Origin: Coptodactyla brooksi
Lineage: Eukaryota > Arthropoda > Insecta > Coleoptera > Scarabaeidae
DNA length: 51,327 nucleotides
Assembly (NCBI GenBank): GCA_033557675.1
Contig: JAWQRM010000004.1
Span: 1-51,327, forward strand
Direction: 5' to 3'
Made by a program: the position numbers and the translations under genes. Positions 20,601-25,765 of the stretch are shown here, in pieces. How positions within the stretch are numbered: position 1 is the stretch's first letter; the number at the start of each line of letters is the position of its first letter. Under the pieces are notes generated by a model. The model worked only from the letters and a program-made list of their open reading frames with translations, ran no database searches and was not told where the DNA came from.

Positions 20601-21292
20601 AGAAAACTTACCTCCCACCGTCACGCAGGCAACCACGTCCTTGGCAGACTTCTGGAAAGCCTTTACTATCAGATCTAAGGCCTCCTTACAGAGAAGGATT
20701 CAGGCCAGACAGGCCAAATGCGCCACCACCCGAACTATTGCCAAAGCCGAGCTTGAACGAATACGAGGATCAATTTGACGATTTGTTTTTGGATCCGCCC
20801 AAACCGGGCGGTTTTGGACAAGCAAGGCATTGGCCAGTATCCTATTTACACAAGGAAGGACCTCCCAACGCTTCCCTACCGATGGATCATAGGTTCAATA
20901 AGATGAAGGAAGAGGAGCGAGTCGAGCTAGAACCAAAGTATGAGGCAATTAAAAACTTAATAGACGTGATCAAATCCAACGATTTGGATAACATAAAGTA
21001 CCAGATAACGAACGATTCGAACAAACCCGACGACGTGCTGCACGTGCAGATCCCACTGCCTTCGAATTTTACCAAAGCTTTGGAATTGGAGCAGGTCGAT
21101 GATAAACTAGATAAAGGTTTGCTTCCCCCTAACGGGAACACCACCGATACTGCCAGCAGTAATGGAAGTGATGTAAAACCAACCGGGAGTTTACCAGTGT
21201 ATAGGAGAAGTTACATAATAAGAACTAATATAAGTGACGCTAGGAGATGGAAATTTCCAGAAGACGGAACCGAATTTCGTTCAATAAAATAA
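1477..21292 (+). CDS. large multi-PAN/Apple-domain secreted protein (5' end outside window)
   Basis: Spliced gene with exons 1477-2624, 14567-14705, 14805-15151, 18430-18798, 18862-19170, 19281-19419, 19472-19680, 19731-19878, 19943-20124, 20176-20371 and 20425-21292. They sum to 4054 bp. After one leading base of a split codon this is 1350 codons and TAA, with no stop and no frame break at any of ten GT-AG junctions, which is strong evidence for the model. The product has at least five PAN/Apple modules (Cys-rich folds used for protein or carbohydrate binding outside the cell), separated by Tyr/Pro/His-rich linkers, then a Cys-dense module and a Pro-rich tail. I cannot name the orthologue; no zona pellucida domain is visible, unlike other insect PAN proteins. 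A matrix or cuticle-associated role is inferred from composition only. Exons before 1477 must exist, or the 9199 exon acts as an alternative start. Confidence 0.88.
2700..4260 (-). pseudogene. non-LTR retrotransposon reverse transcriptase remnant (jockey/CR1-like)
   Basis: On the minus strand, broken frames run from about 4260 to 2710. The upstream part (about 4190-3740) is Lys/Arg-rich and resembles the linker between endonuclease and reverse transcriptase. It is followed by YIKDEQLEVINLSIRTADV (3750-3570), by RQCGFRKGTNIRRATVNSIH and a degraded KVFDTVNH in place of the usual Asp-x-x-KAFD block (3499-3300), and by LILVVDDATLLYETTS (3246-3100), which is the catalytic YxDD box in the form VVDD. 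The last part contains the LNWSDHV block typical after the box. At least four frameshifts or stops break it. It lies inside the 11.9-kb PAN intron, opposite to the gene. Clade assignment is tentative. Confidence 0.8.
4555..4990. repeat. two-copy direct duplication, about 225-bp period
   Basis: The stretch at about 4555-4760 is repeated at about 4788-4975. The best-preserved part runs from AATCAATTAATTTCA (4638 and 4861) through AATCAGCGTCTGTCAAAAGA to GAATCCAGTGAATGGATT. The copies differ by scattered substitutions and an indel. No coding content is visible. Confidence 0.85.
5121..6012 (-). mobile_element. long-TIR DNA transposon with decayed DDE transposase
   Basis: An 892-bp unit begins TACAGGGTGCTCCCTGAGGT at 5121, and the right end, read in reverse, begins TACAGGATGTTCCCTAAGGT. 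The inverted arms stay similar for about 190 bp (roughly 5121-5310 against 5850-6012). Between them the minus strand (5850-5340) encodes parts of a DDE transposase of the insect group often annotated as DUF4817/mos1-like. These are VWCGLLNNHIIGSYG, an HGKYS-QVQEGIEF segment, FAGLWIRKGGPIGGLF, then RVHNKGKPDTREDLIARIVE in another frame. The product is too short to be active, and the catalytic HDGAP and SPDL blocks are missing or broken, so this is an internally deleted copy. Arm similarity is high, so insertion may be more recent than that of most neighbours. A TA beside the right end fits TA target choice but was not proven. Confidence 0.82.
6110..7060. repeat. local repeat array, copies U1 and U2
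   Basis: Two head-to-tail copies of a ~560-bp unit. The landmark GATCTTCGGAATGTACCA (about 6205) recurs as GAACTTCAGAATGGACCA (about 6763), and the block AACAATCCGTTCCAATATAT recurs in altered form near 6977. Further copies lie at 9305-11370. Minus-strand frames (for example 6629-6943, with CKLCKYCF and the in-frame repeat VVDGIL) are open for ~100 codons but match nothing I recognise with confidence. U1 begins with a sequence similar to the 3' end and donor of the exon at 9199-9304. Confidence 0.75.
7061..8620. other. no recognised gene; two unassigned minus-strand frames
   Basis: The first 550 bases are very AT-rich. Minus-strand frames of 115 codons (7613-7960) and 63 codons (7962-8153) stand side by side in slightly GC-richer sequence, but show no recognisable domain and no codon-use signal I can judge. 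They may be chance frames in PAN intron sequence. Confidence 0.3.
8621..9198 (+). promoter_or_regulatory. candidate promoter and 5' UTR for the 9199 signal-peptide exon
   Basis: This stretch is less AT-rich than its surroundings and lies directly upstream of a start codon that opens a signal peptide. It includes a perfect 12-bp hairpin (AACAATGATTTA, six-base loop, and its complement) at about 8767-8796. No convincing TATA box was found. Calling it a promoter is inference from position and composition. Confidence 0.35.
9199..9304 (+). CDS. candidate alternative first coding exon with signal peptide
   Basis: ATG at 9199 (purine at -3) opens 35 codons ending in a donor (AAAG|GTATGA) at 9304/9305. 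The encoded start is a textbook secretory signal: a short basic n-region (MTMRG), a hydrophobic core VCVLLVLLVLPLPLC, then small residues CSST where signal peptidase would cut. A short mature segment, KVIIVEDAK, follows. The exon ends one base into a codon (phase 1), which is exactly what PAN exon B (14567) accepts. The joined frame reads straight into the CF start of a PAN module and stays open to 21292, giving 1003 residues. It could instead be the first exon of an unseen nested gene, but phase, strand and the need for a secretion signal all point to the PAN gene. Confidence 0.6.
9305..11375. repeat. local repeat array, copies U3-U6
   Basis: Continuation of the family at 6110-7060. U3 is about 9305-9760, U4 about 9805-10370, U5 about 10440-10770, and U6 a weaker copy at about 11090-11375. 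The block CAGAAACCATCGTCTTTCGC recurs near 6569, 9715 and 10283, and weakly near 11196. Between U4 and U5 a shorter internal duplication (ATACCATCTACAA-TATCCGA twice, about 10395-10440) is also present in U1/U2. Copies differ by perhaps 10-20 percent by eye, so the array is old. It fills the intron just after the 9199 exon. Confidence 0.75.
11376..11639. other. AT-rich spacer with a short inverted repeat
   Basis: Near 11436-11461 the sequence AACCTAGTTGTTATAACAACTAGGTT is quasi-palindromic. Otherwise A-rich, with no gene recognised. Confidence 0.35.
11640..11957 (+). pseudogene. possible N-terminal fragment of a Penelope-like element protein
   Basis: An open frame of 105 codons from ATG 11640. 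It is Lys/Thr-rich at first, then contains HKNIENLTNLPFAHSEMKLL and KKRLKHYITSYDKKIIENLI. The arrangement of an 'NLT' segment, then a 'LL(K)KxLK(H/F)' segment, then a helical stretch resembles the region just ahead of the reverse transcriptase in arthropod Penelope-like elements; that is family knowledge, judged by eye. The reverse transcriptase itself is absent. The frame ends inside the left arm of a foldback (11940-12645), which seems to interrupt it; weak Lys-rich sequence resumes after 12660. It could also be a chance frame in A-rich DNA. Confidence 0.4.
11940..12645. repeat. ~700-bp foldback (near-palindrome) with (TAA)n inside its ends
   Basis: The left arm runs inward from TTGAGGTATAAAGG (about 11946), then (TAA)6, then ATTCGTTGGCTTCAAAGTAT. 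It is mirrored by the right arm ending at about 12635, where ATACTTCGAAGCCAACGAAT, then (TTA)n, then TTTATACCTCAA are the reverse complement. Complementarity continues inward: AAAACTGCTTATGGGGT pairs with ATCCCATAAGCAGTTTTT, and TTATAGGTGTG-CAG-AAATATTAACAG pairs with its counterpart. The loop is at about 12262-12280. Arms are ~330 bp with scattered mismatches and small indels. The long frame at 12176-12679 is a by-product of this structure. It is a foldback-type element or an inverted pair of retroelement ends. Confidence 0.88.
12646..12895. other. A-rich spacer between the foldback and the Stowaway-like element
   Basis: A-rich, Lys-coding plus-strand sequence that could continue the fragment at 11640-11957, but it is broken and nothing firm can be assigned. 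Confidence 0.3.
12896..13425 (+). mobile_element. Stowaway-like mariner element, 530 bp, TA-flanked
   Basis: TA dinucleotides at 12894-12895 and 13426-13427 flank a unit whose left end is CTCCGTCCGAAAATATGGG and whose right end, read in reverse, is CTCCTTCCGTCCGAAAATAT. The right end matches the CTCCCTCCGTCC-type terminal signature of Stowaway MITEs and their plant mariner relatives in all but one base; the left end lacks four bases. Inside, the plus strand (about 13168-13257) encodes QLTNEERHGILQKLLLLKKG, resembling the helix-turn-helix that begins transposases of that mariner branch, then stops. So this looks like an internally deleted derivative keeping a stub of its transposase. The terminal repeats and TA sites are seen directly; the family link is established knowledge applied by eye. 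Confidence 0.7.
13679..13755. repeat. short (TTGGG)n tract joined to a 20-bp hairpin
   Basis: TTGGG is repeated four times plus TTGG (13679-13702). It is followed directly by an inverted repeat whose arms (13703-13722 and 13736-13755) match at 19 of 20 positions, with a 13-base AT loop. Four repeats are too few to call telomeric DNA. Confidence 0.8.
13756..14566. other. intron sequence before PAN exon B
   Basis: No exon or element is recognised; frames at 13952-14134 and 14124-14339 carry no known motif. GC content rises over the last 200 bases toward the acceptor at 14565-14566. Confidence 0.4.
14567..15151 (+). CDS. PAN gene exons B (14567-14705) and C (14805-15151): one complete PAN module
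   Basis: Exon B follows an acceptor (TTACAG at 14566) and encodes CFRRILAGKR through SCERVEDCQQECAEEKKFVC to GFNY, ending with two bases of an Arg codon at 14705|GTATTA. Exon C begins after TTTTTCTTACAG (14804), completes that Arg and carries the second half: DCELIDLPFVLLDP, then FDYYEKDRNSYQRC, then a Tyr/Arg-rich linker. The Cys pattern (CF, C-x5-C-x3-C, VC, C-E-L, RC) matches the PAN/Apple fold. The donor after exon C is strong (AGCG|GTGAGT at 15151/15152) and phase 1. The module is therefore phase 1 outside and phase 2 inside, like the later ones. The B-C intron is 99 bp and carries a CACACCCTGTA stretch resembling the TIR of the element at 5121-6012. Confidence 0.9.
15152..15192 (+). CDS. 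read-through extension of exon C to a stop: alternative terminal exon
   Basis: If the exon C donor is not used, the frame continues for 13 codons (GEYRYCPPFLKKK) to TAG at 15190-15192. A clean poly(A) signal follows 50 bp on. From the 9199 start this would give a 210-residue secreted protein with a single PAN module. The strong donor means the long form should dominate; the short form is inference. Confidence 0.45.
15243..15248 (+). terminator. candidate intronic polyadenylation signal
   Basis: AATAAA followed within 20-50 bases by T/G-rich sequence (GGTGGTTTTATTGCTTG, then TGTGTG). This is the layout of a functional cleavage site, placed 50 bp after an in-frame stop. Confidence 0.5.
15249..15599. 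other. intron sequence, nothing recognised
   Basis: Downstream part of the C-D intron, AT-rich, with no gene or repeat recognised. Confidence 0.4.
15600..16480 (-). pseudogene. mariner transposase remnant (second subfamily)
   Basis: On the minus strand, 16473-16204 encodes NWFTKFHNFGDFSLKVDQHF, PTEVSEDEIKAIIESDRNVS and GLVKKLDMWVPYEV, the N-terminal helix-turn-helix half of a mariner transposase. In other frames it continues with ITGDEKWMV (first catalytic Asp retained, about 16120-16140), then ELFPRNQTINSDV and RPGLANPRGIVFHHENI near 15800-15680, where the second catalytic Asp has become Glu. The third block is lost, and an out-of-place duplicated segment lies at about 15850-16020. It is clearly a different subfamily from the copies at 470-1025 and 45192-46471. 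No terminal repeats were found. It sits in the C-D intron, opposite to the gene. Confidence 0.85.
16481..18429. other. intron C-D remainder, nothing firm
   Basis: AT-rich. A 110-codon plus-strand frame (16706-17038) and an overlapping minus frame (16579-16839) have no recognisable motif. A 24-bp unit (TTAAAAGCATATGAAATAAAAAA) is repeated twice near 17742-17789. The stretch ends in the exon D acceptor (CATATTTTAG, 18429). Confidence 0.4.
18430..18798 (+). CDS. PAN gene exon D: Tyr/His/Pro-rich linker
   Basis: A 369-bp exon flanked by TATTTTAG|AT and AATG|GTAAGA, phase 1 on both sides. It encodes a linker with no cysteines, opening with FGYGYHTYSYPPITKDY and rich in Tyr, Pro, His and Asn, with a VHHHHHQ run near its end. 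No fold is expected; it probably spaces PAN modules. As a 1-1 exon it could be skipped without changing frame. Confidence 0.85.
18862..19170 (+). CDS. PAN gene exon E: complete PAN module in a single exon
   Basis: After a strong acceptor (CTTCTTTTCGCAG, 18861) the exon encodes ECSLRSATGYRLYKK, a YECEMACFKEIDFVCTSYAF core, NNCYLSDRNYKELDYY and a closing ERC, then a donor AGTG|GTAAGT at 19170. Both ends are phase 1. The FRY sequence is where the other modules are split by a phase-2 intron; here the intron is absent, so it was probably lost in this copy. Confidence 0.92.
19281..19680 (+). CDS. PAN gene exons F (19281-19419) and G (19472-19680): third complete PAN module
   Basis: Exon F (acceptor AATTTTAG, 19280) encodes ECFLHVRSGQRLDDR, FLDCQLECLKSERFLCR and SFSF, and splits the next Arg codon. 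Exon G after a 52-bp intron continues YGSSIIGGIAENCQLSDVPF, GELDPYKDLVPDPGFVLYER and YGYGCEVDH. Cys spacing and the GELDPYKD/LVPDPGF stretch closely parallel exon C (LLDPHKD/ITNPNF), showing common ancestry. Exon G ends AAAG|GTACCG, phase 1. Confidence 0.92.
19731..20124 (+). CDS. PAN gene exons H (19731-19878) and I (19943-20124): fourth complete PAN module
   Basis: After a 50-bp intron, exon H encodes VCYLGYGSAAKLLPSAV, ENCRAECTRARVQTPFCC and SFSY, splitting Arg at 19878|GTGAAA. Exon I continues with DPNCFLSDIFQRDLLE, FVKDPHFWLFSWDN and NPRCRFPDY, ending CATG|GTATGA (phase 1). It is the most diverged module, with an extra Cys (FCC), but has the same split position and the same CFLSD landmark. 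Confidence 0.9.
20176..21292 (+). CDS. PAN gene exons J (20176-20371) and K (20425-21292): Cys-dense module, Pro-rich tail and stop
   Basis: Exon J encodes GGAITWRIYSVGGWPCKRG, TLCRQSGLGFWFCE, WDYCCRPGHQCGFSEGYPY and splits a Trp codon. Exon K completes WCYVGPSFTQWRKCSNKYYP. Together these form a compact module with eight Cys (CCRPGHQCGFSEG core) that I do not recognise as a named domain; it is not PAN. A Pro-rich stretch (KTYLPPSRRQPRPW, PPPELLPKP) follows, then an acidic, probably helical segment around EEERVELEPKYEAIKNLIDV, and a basic end (RRSYIIRTNISDARRWKF) before TAA at 21290-21292. No membrane anchor or GPI signal is visible at the C-terminus, so the product is probably soluble or matrix-bound. 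Confidence 0.9.
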
Positions 21293-21430
21293 GTAGGTCT
21301 GAAGGAAAAGTGTGAAAGCTTCACCAGTATTAACAAGTTATTATTGTTCTGTTTAAATACCTCTGCAAAAAGAAATTATGATTATATGAATACTATATTA
21401 AGTTTATGATTATGTTGATTAGCAATGTTG

Positions 21431-21436
21431 AATAAA
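21431..21436 (+). terminator. polyadenylation signal of the PAN gene
   Basis: AATAAA about 140 bases after the stop codon. Position and orientation fit the end of the long transcript. Confidence 0.7.
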
Positions 21437-21499
21437 GATTTTGAAACAAATGCAACCGTATTTTTATTCAATACAGCCCACATTAAATTAAACAAAACA

Positions 21500-22965
21500 A
21501 TTATTATCAAAAAAATTTACCACAAATGGTGTAAGGTATAAGGTGTCTTACTTCTATAATGATATACATTGTAGAAATTGCAATTGTAGACGAATCTTGC
21601 CCATTCCTTCTTCTTGCTTGCTGGTATTTTTGCTTCTTTTTAAGTTTTTCCTCTTCTCTATAAAATCTCTCCCAAAACTCCGACCTATGTCTGTCTTGGT
21701 CTTCCTCTCTTCTTTCGTGTCATAGTTTTTGTCTCCCATACTTTCTTCACTGGTCTTGAGTTTTCTATTCTTTGTAAATGCCCCCACCAACTTAACTGCT
21801 TCCTCTCTATAAACTTTAAAGTTGACTGGATTTCCAAACCTTCTCATATCGTAGTGTTTTTAATTCTATCTCTCTTTGTAACTCCTCTAACTCTTCGGAG
21901 GTATTTCATTTCTATTGATTAATTTAGATATTAATTTTTGTTTTTGTCAATATTTCTCTTTTGTTTATGATTGCTGTATTCATTGAGTAGTACAGTTTCA
22001 TCGTTTTCTCTATTCTCTCCCTGACTTCCAATTCATTTCTTCCATTATTTTTAATCTGAGCCCCCAAGTATTTAAGATATACTTGTTCTAGTTCTAATCC
22101 CTTAAGGTATATTTTTATTACTTCTTGTTCTTCTCCCAATACCATTACTTAAGTTTTGTCTTTGTTTATTTTCATTCCGTGTTTTCCACTTTCGGTGTTC
22201 CATATCTCCAAGTTCTTTTGTAAGTCCTTCTCCTTTTCTGTCGTAATCACTGTCATCTGCAAGCGCTGCTTCTGATATTTCTGTTCTTTGTAAATTTCTG
22301 TACCCTACATGCAATTTCTTCCCTTTCGAAGAACATTTCTTGATTATTTTATCTATGTGGATTGTAAATAGTGTAGGGCTAAGACGTCCCCTTTTTCATA
22401 ACACTTCTGCTGTTGTAAAATCTTCTAATGTTCTGGTGTTTGAGATAACTGTTGTTTTAGTGTATGTTCTGTATTATTTTAACTACCATTCTATCAAATC
22501 CTCTGTTTTTCCGAATTTCCCACAATTTTTCCCATTGCACTTTGTCAAACGCTTTTTCTAGATCGACAAATGGCGTATATACTTTTCTTCTTTGTTGTTC
22601 TAATTTCTTTATTATCTGTTTTATTGTAAATGTGATCTTGCGAATTTCTTTCCTTTCTAAATCCACTTTTTCTAATTCTTCCATCTATAATTTTTCAAGT
22701 ATTTTCATAACTATGTTCAGCCAATTTTTGCAGTCTGTCCACCATTCCTTAGGAATCCGTTCTTCATTCCACTCTCTATTGCATATATGTAATAATAATT
22801 CCATACCTTTCTTTATGTATACGATCACATTAACAATAAAACAGATAATAGAGAAATTGGGACAACAAAGAAGAAAAGCGTATTTATTAATCTGAAAAAA
22901 AATGTATTAATATTATTTTATGTTTCTAATCATTTCTGTTGCTATCTGATCATGACCTGGTGCTT
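21500..22965 (-). pseudogene. non-LTR reverse transcriptase remnant between the convergent genes
   Basis: Minus strand, running from about 22965 down: QLKIGKAPGHDQIATEMI opens the reverse transcriptase domain. Then come LLHICNREWNEERIPKEWWT, KITFTIKQIIKKLEQQRRKV with PFVDLEKAFDKV (first catalytic Asp block, about 22590-22540), a badly broken palm, ALADDSD at about 22260 (remnant of the YADD box), then VYLKYLGAQIKNNGRNELEV (about 22080-22030) of the thumb. Numerous frameshifts and stops break it. The K-x-GKAPG-D and KYLG-x-I-x-x-G-x-E signatures fit the endonuclease-type non-LTR group with a C-terminal 'RW-GH' tail seen in the copy at 41987-42960, but this copy ends before that tail. Plus-strand frames here are antisense by-products. 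Confidence 0.82.
22819..22893 (+). repeat. inverted duplicate of an RT segment
   Basis: On the plus strand this reads ITLTIKQIIEKLGQQRRKAY, nearly the same as the minus-strand KITFTIKQIIKKLEQQRRKV encoded at about 22570-22640. So ~75 bp of the element has been copied in opposite orientation into itself. Confidence 0.75.
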
Positions 22966-23236
22966 TTCCAATTTTCAGCTGGTTTTCATCCGTATTCTCT
23001 TTAAGTTGTTTTTCTTGTGTCTTTTGTGCTTTATTTTCCTTACCTTCCTCTCTTGTCGTCCATCAAGATCAACCCATTTAATGTACATACTATTCATACC
23101 TATAAAGTAAAAAATAAAAATCCAGAACTGAATACACAGAGTAAACAAGAATACAATTTTTTTTTATCTGATTTGATGAATATATTTCGGGATATATAAC
23201 GAAACAAAAAAAAAAACGCAATCCATTTTCATGAAT
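22966..23236. other. AT-rich intergenic sequence between convergent transcripts
   Basis: No gene recognised; includes homopolymeric T and A runs near 23158-23215. Confidence 0.4.
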
Positions 23237-23842
23237 TTTATTATACACTAATCTACATAGCAAATATTTAAGACAATTCAACGTCGATCGGATGTTAGTG
23301 ATTTAAGCGAACATGGCACATCGTTGGCAGCGAGAACGAACATTAATGTACCTAAGTCTACAGCATAATGATACAACGTACTTACGTAGAAAGGCACAGC
23401 AAGATTAATGAAGGCGTGCATTGTCGCTTTAATATAAAAATACCTCTAACAAAAGCGATAACAATGTATCTTATATATTTTAAGCTTCTTGGATATACAG
23501 TTTAACACTTATTATTAGTCCGAAATGATCCTAAAAATTAGTCCCCAGTTTACCACATAATACTTAATAAAACAAACAACGTTTTTATTAGTGCTTAATG
23601 TAGGATTAATTAAACTTTATTTATTAGTAATATCAGCACCATAAATGGATAAAATGTTCTTGATGTTCAAGTCATATTCATTTATACTTAAACATTGCAC
23701 TTTATCACTTTCGGAAAATAGTTCCTTCTCTTTCTTCAGCTTAAATTTAACCACTTATTATAATCATCAATATTATTACTTTAAATTGAATGTTTTTTAT
23801 TGTCTTTGGAAACTTTTCCTTTCAACACCTTTCTTTCGGATC
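23237..23842 (-). other. probable 3' UTR of the gemini-like gene
   Basis: Non-coding sequence following the stop at 23843 (minus strand). An AATAAA on the minus strand at 23237-23242 is a candidate poly(A) signal; other AATAAA-like sites occur closer, for example near 23615, so the true end is uncertain. Confidence 0.45.
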
Positions 23843-24131
23843 TCATTTGGCCGAAGGTTTCAACAACAGCACGTAACTTTCGTTTTCCTGCATGATGTCC
23901 AGGCTGAATGTCGACTCCTCCTTGATGCGACTGATGACGTCGTTACTCAAGAGGACGTGGATCGACTGCGGCCCCTGAACGTAAACGTTTCGTACCCTGT
24001 CGGAAGTGATACCCAAGAGCGACGACAGCTTCTGGACCAGCTCATTGCTGTTGTAGCTCGACAGGAAAACGGCATTGAACACCTTGCTGTGGTCGCGTGA
24101 CACGTAGATAGTCAATTTTGGCGCTATAGCC
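23843..24131 (-). CDS. gem: gemini/TFCP2-type transcription factor, last coding exon (oligomerisation domain)
   Basis: Minus strand, from the acceptor (CGCTTTCAG|G at 24131) to TGA at 23843-23845. It encodes APKLTIYVSRDHSKVFNAVF, YNSNELVQKLSSLLGI, VYVQGPQSIHVLLSNDVI and KEESTFSLDIMQENESYVLL, ending KPSAK. This is the C-terminal ubiquitin-like oligomerisation domain of CP2-family factors (TFCP2/LSF, UBP1, Drosophila gemini); the YxQGPxxIHVLxSxxxI stretch is the tell-tale part. Grainyhead proteins share the general layout but lack this form and the SAM domain of the preceding exon, so the gemini/TFCP2 branch is favoured. With the two exons upstream it gives 208 C-terminal residues. Confidence 0.87.
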
Positions 24132-24498
24132 CTGAAAGCGATCCAAAAATATTAACAAACGTCTTTGATTGACCTATAGCTAAATAAATGACCATCACAA
24201 CATCTTTTCAAATATTTTAGTTCAGCATTTTATCTACATTTTAAAAATATAATTAATCTAACAGTTTAAGAGCTAGAACAGATGGACTCCCTTATAAATT
24301 TAACTCAATTAGTCTAAACCACGACAGTTTAATTTACTAAAATCAGATTGATACAAAAGAGAACGTATTTTATGGACAATAACAGCACGTCATTTAACAA
24401 CAAAGTCTTTCAAATGAATATTTATGCCTGCCACGAGCCATTTATTTGCAAGGCCGTTTTAAAAATTGCAGAAAAATAAAAGATAACATTCCACTCAC

Positions 24499-24698
24499 TT
24501 CACGTGAAGCACGTTGTACAACCGTATACCATCGGCTTGTCCGCAAATCTGAATCAGGTCCTCTCTGGACATGCGCAACATGTCGGCTCCAGAAAAACTG
24601 GCAAACGTGCCGACGTACTTGTCGAAACGGTTGGTGGTCAGCCAACGAACCGTCTGTTCGGGATTGGAGTCGTCGAGCAGCGAATCCGACGAAGTTTT
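24499..24698 (-). CDS. gem: gemini/TFCP2-type factor, SAM-like domain exon
   Basis: Minus strand, acceptor TTCCTGCAG|AAA at 24698 and donor GTGAA|GTGAGT at 24499/24498, phase 0 in and phase 2 out. It encodes PEQTVRWLTTNRFDKYVGTF, FSGADMLRMSREDLIQICG and ADGIRLYNVLHV, the SAM-like helical domain of CP2 factors, whose 'FSGADLLxLTRxDxIQICGxADGIRLxNxL' form is diagnostic. The split Lys codon is completed by the next exon. In this family the domain mediates protein contacts; DNA binding is by the upstream CP2 domain, not seen here. Plus-strand frames across this exon are antisense. Confidence 0.9.
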
Positions 24699-24887
24699 CT
24701 GCAGGAAGAGAATTAAAAATAGTAACGCAAATAAGTCTGGAGAGTGGGATAGCATCTTGTTGACAACCTTATCACGCCTTGAACCTTTCACAGTTGTCTT
24801 ATGACTATCTTATCATTATTATTTCTGTGTCAACAGCATTTGATTGCCGTAAATGGAATACATCGAGATGCAGGATGTAAAACTTAC

Positions 24888-25026
24888 GATGTGCTCAGGT
24901 ATGACTGACGTAGTTTCGTTGACGACATTTCCAGAAACAGTCGGAGATATTGGGGAGGACGGGACGCTTACTTCATTCTTCGGAAGCATATCGTTCTGTA
25001 TGCCATATGGTTTTGTTAACGGGGAA
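24888..25026 (-). CDS. gem: gemini/TFCP2-type factor, linker exon before the SAM-like domain
   Basis: Minus strand, acceptor ATTGTTTCAG|TTCC at 25026 and donor CACATC|GTAAGT at 24888/24887. With one leading base it encodes 46 codons: SPLTKPYGIQNDMLPKNEVS, VPSSPISPTVSGNVV, ETTSVIPEHI. The Ser/Pro-rich composition fits the poorly conserved linker between the CP2 DNA-binding domain and the SAM-like domain. The assignment rests on splice sites, frame and position rather than on sequence similarity. Confidence 0.7.
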
Positions 25027-25285
25027 CTGAAACAATAATTAGTGATATATTATACACGACATTTGGTCACTAAAAGTAAAAAATGAAATATTTAAATTTA
25101 AAATTACTTGTATCATGCTTTTATAAGTTTGAACTACAAGTAGGTCTTTCTAAGACTGTGCAGAACAATCTACTAACATATCTGTTTACAAATGAGGGGG
25201 TGTTACACGACTTTTTCTTACTTTAAGAATTGACGGTCGAATTTTGAGAGTGGTTTTGCAATACATCATGCAATTACATTTTAAT
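25027..25285. other. intron upstream of the gemini linker exon
   Basis: AT-rich with no exon recognised; the first part of an intron that must be long, since no further exon of this gene was found to the right. Confidence 0.45.
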
Positions 25286-25765
25286 TCATATCATCGGTGG
25301 CTCTCATTTATGCACTGTCAGTTCAAAAGTAAATAATCAATGAAAAGTCATTGATAATTTATTAATCTATTAATCACACATTGTTCTAATTTATGAGCTG
25401 TGAGTTGACTGATAATAAAATTAATATATTTATATACGGTTCCGTGATGTTCTAATTCACATTCATATATGGGCTTTGTTCATTAACTCTCAGTTTTTAC
25501 AGTTAATAAAAGCGAATGATCAATGAAAAGTAATTGATAATCACTTTTAATGACATTTTCATTACCATTCATAGATGGCTCTCATTTATTAACTGTAGTT
25601 TTAACAGTTAATAAAGTTAATTGTAAATGGAAAGTCATTGATGGCTTTTAATGATCTTTCAATTCATATTCATGGATGAATATTAATTGTCACTTTTATA
25701 GGCAATAAAAGCGAATGATGAATAAAAAGTAATTGATAATATCTTTTAATGACATTAATTTAAGT
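25286..25765. repeat. tandem repeat, about 104-bp period, four diverged units
   Basis: Units begin near 25287, 25463, 25567 and 25667. Each has TTCATA-ATGG(C)TCT, a TTAACTGT...CAGTTAATAAA part, and the core GAATGATCAATGAAAAGT-ATTGATAAT followed by TTTTAATGACATT. The spacing between units 1 and 2 is larger. No coding potential. Confidence 0.8.

Noticed and set aside
21543..22895. Plus-strand Ser/Phe-rich frames suggesting a membrane protein
   Set aside because: They are antisense to the minus-strand reverse transcriptase blocks; the hydrophobic look comes from reading Lys/Glu codons backwards.
24446..24804. Plus-strand frames across the gemini SAM exon
   Set aside because: Antisense to a diagnostic SAM-like sequence with correct splice sites on the minus strand.
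25286..25765. Regularly spaced repeat considered as a CRISPR array
   Set aside because: Units are adjacent and diverged with no unique spacers, and the DNA is eukaryotic.
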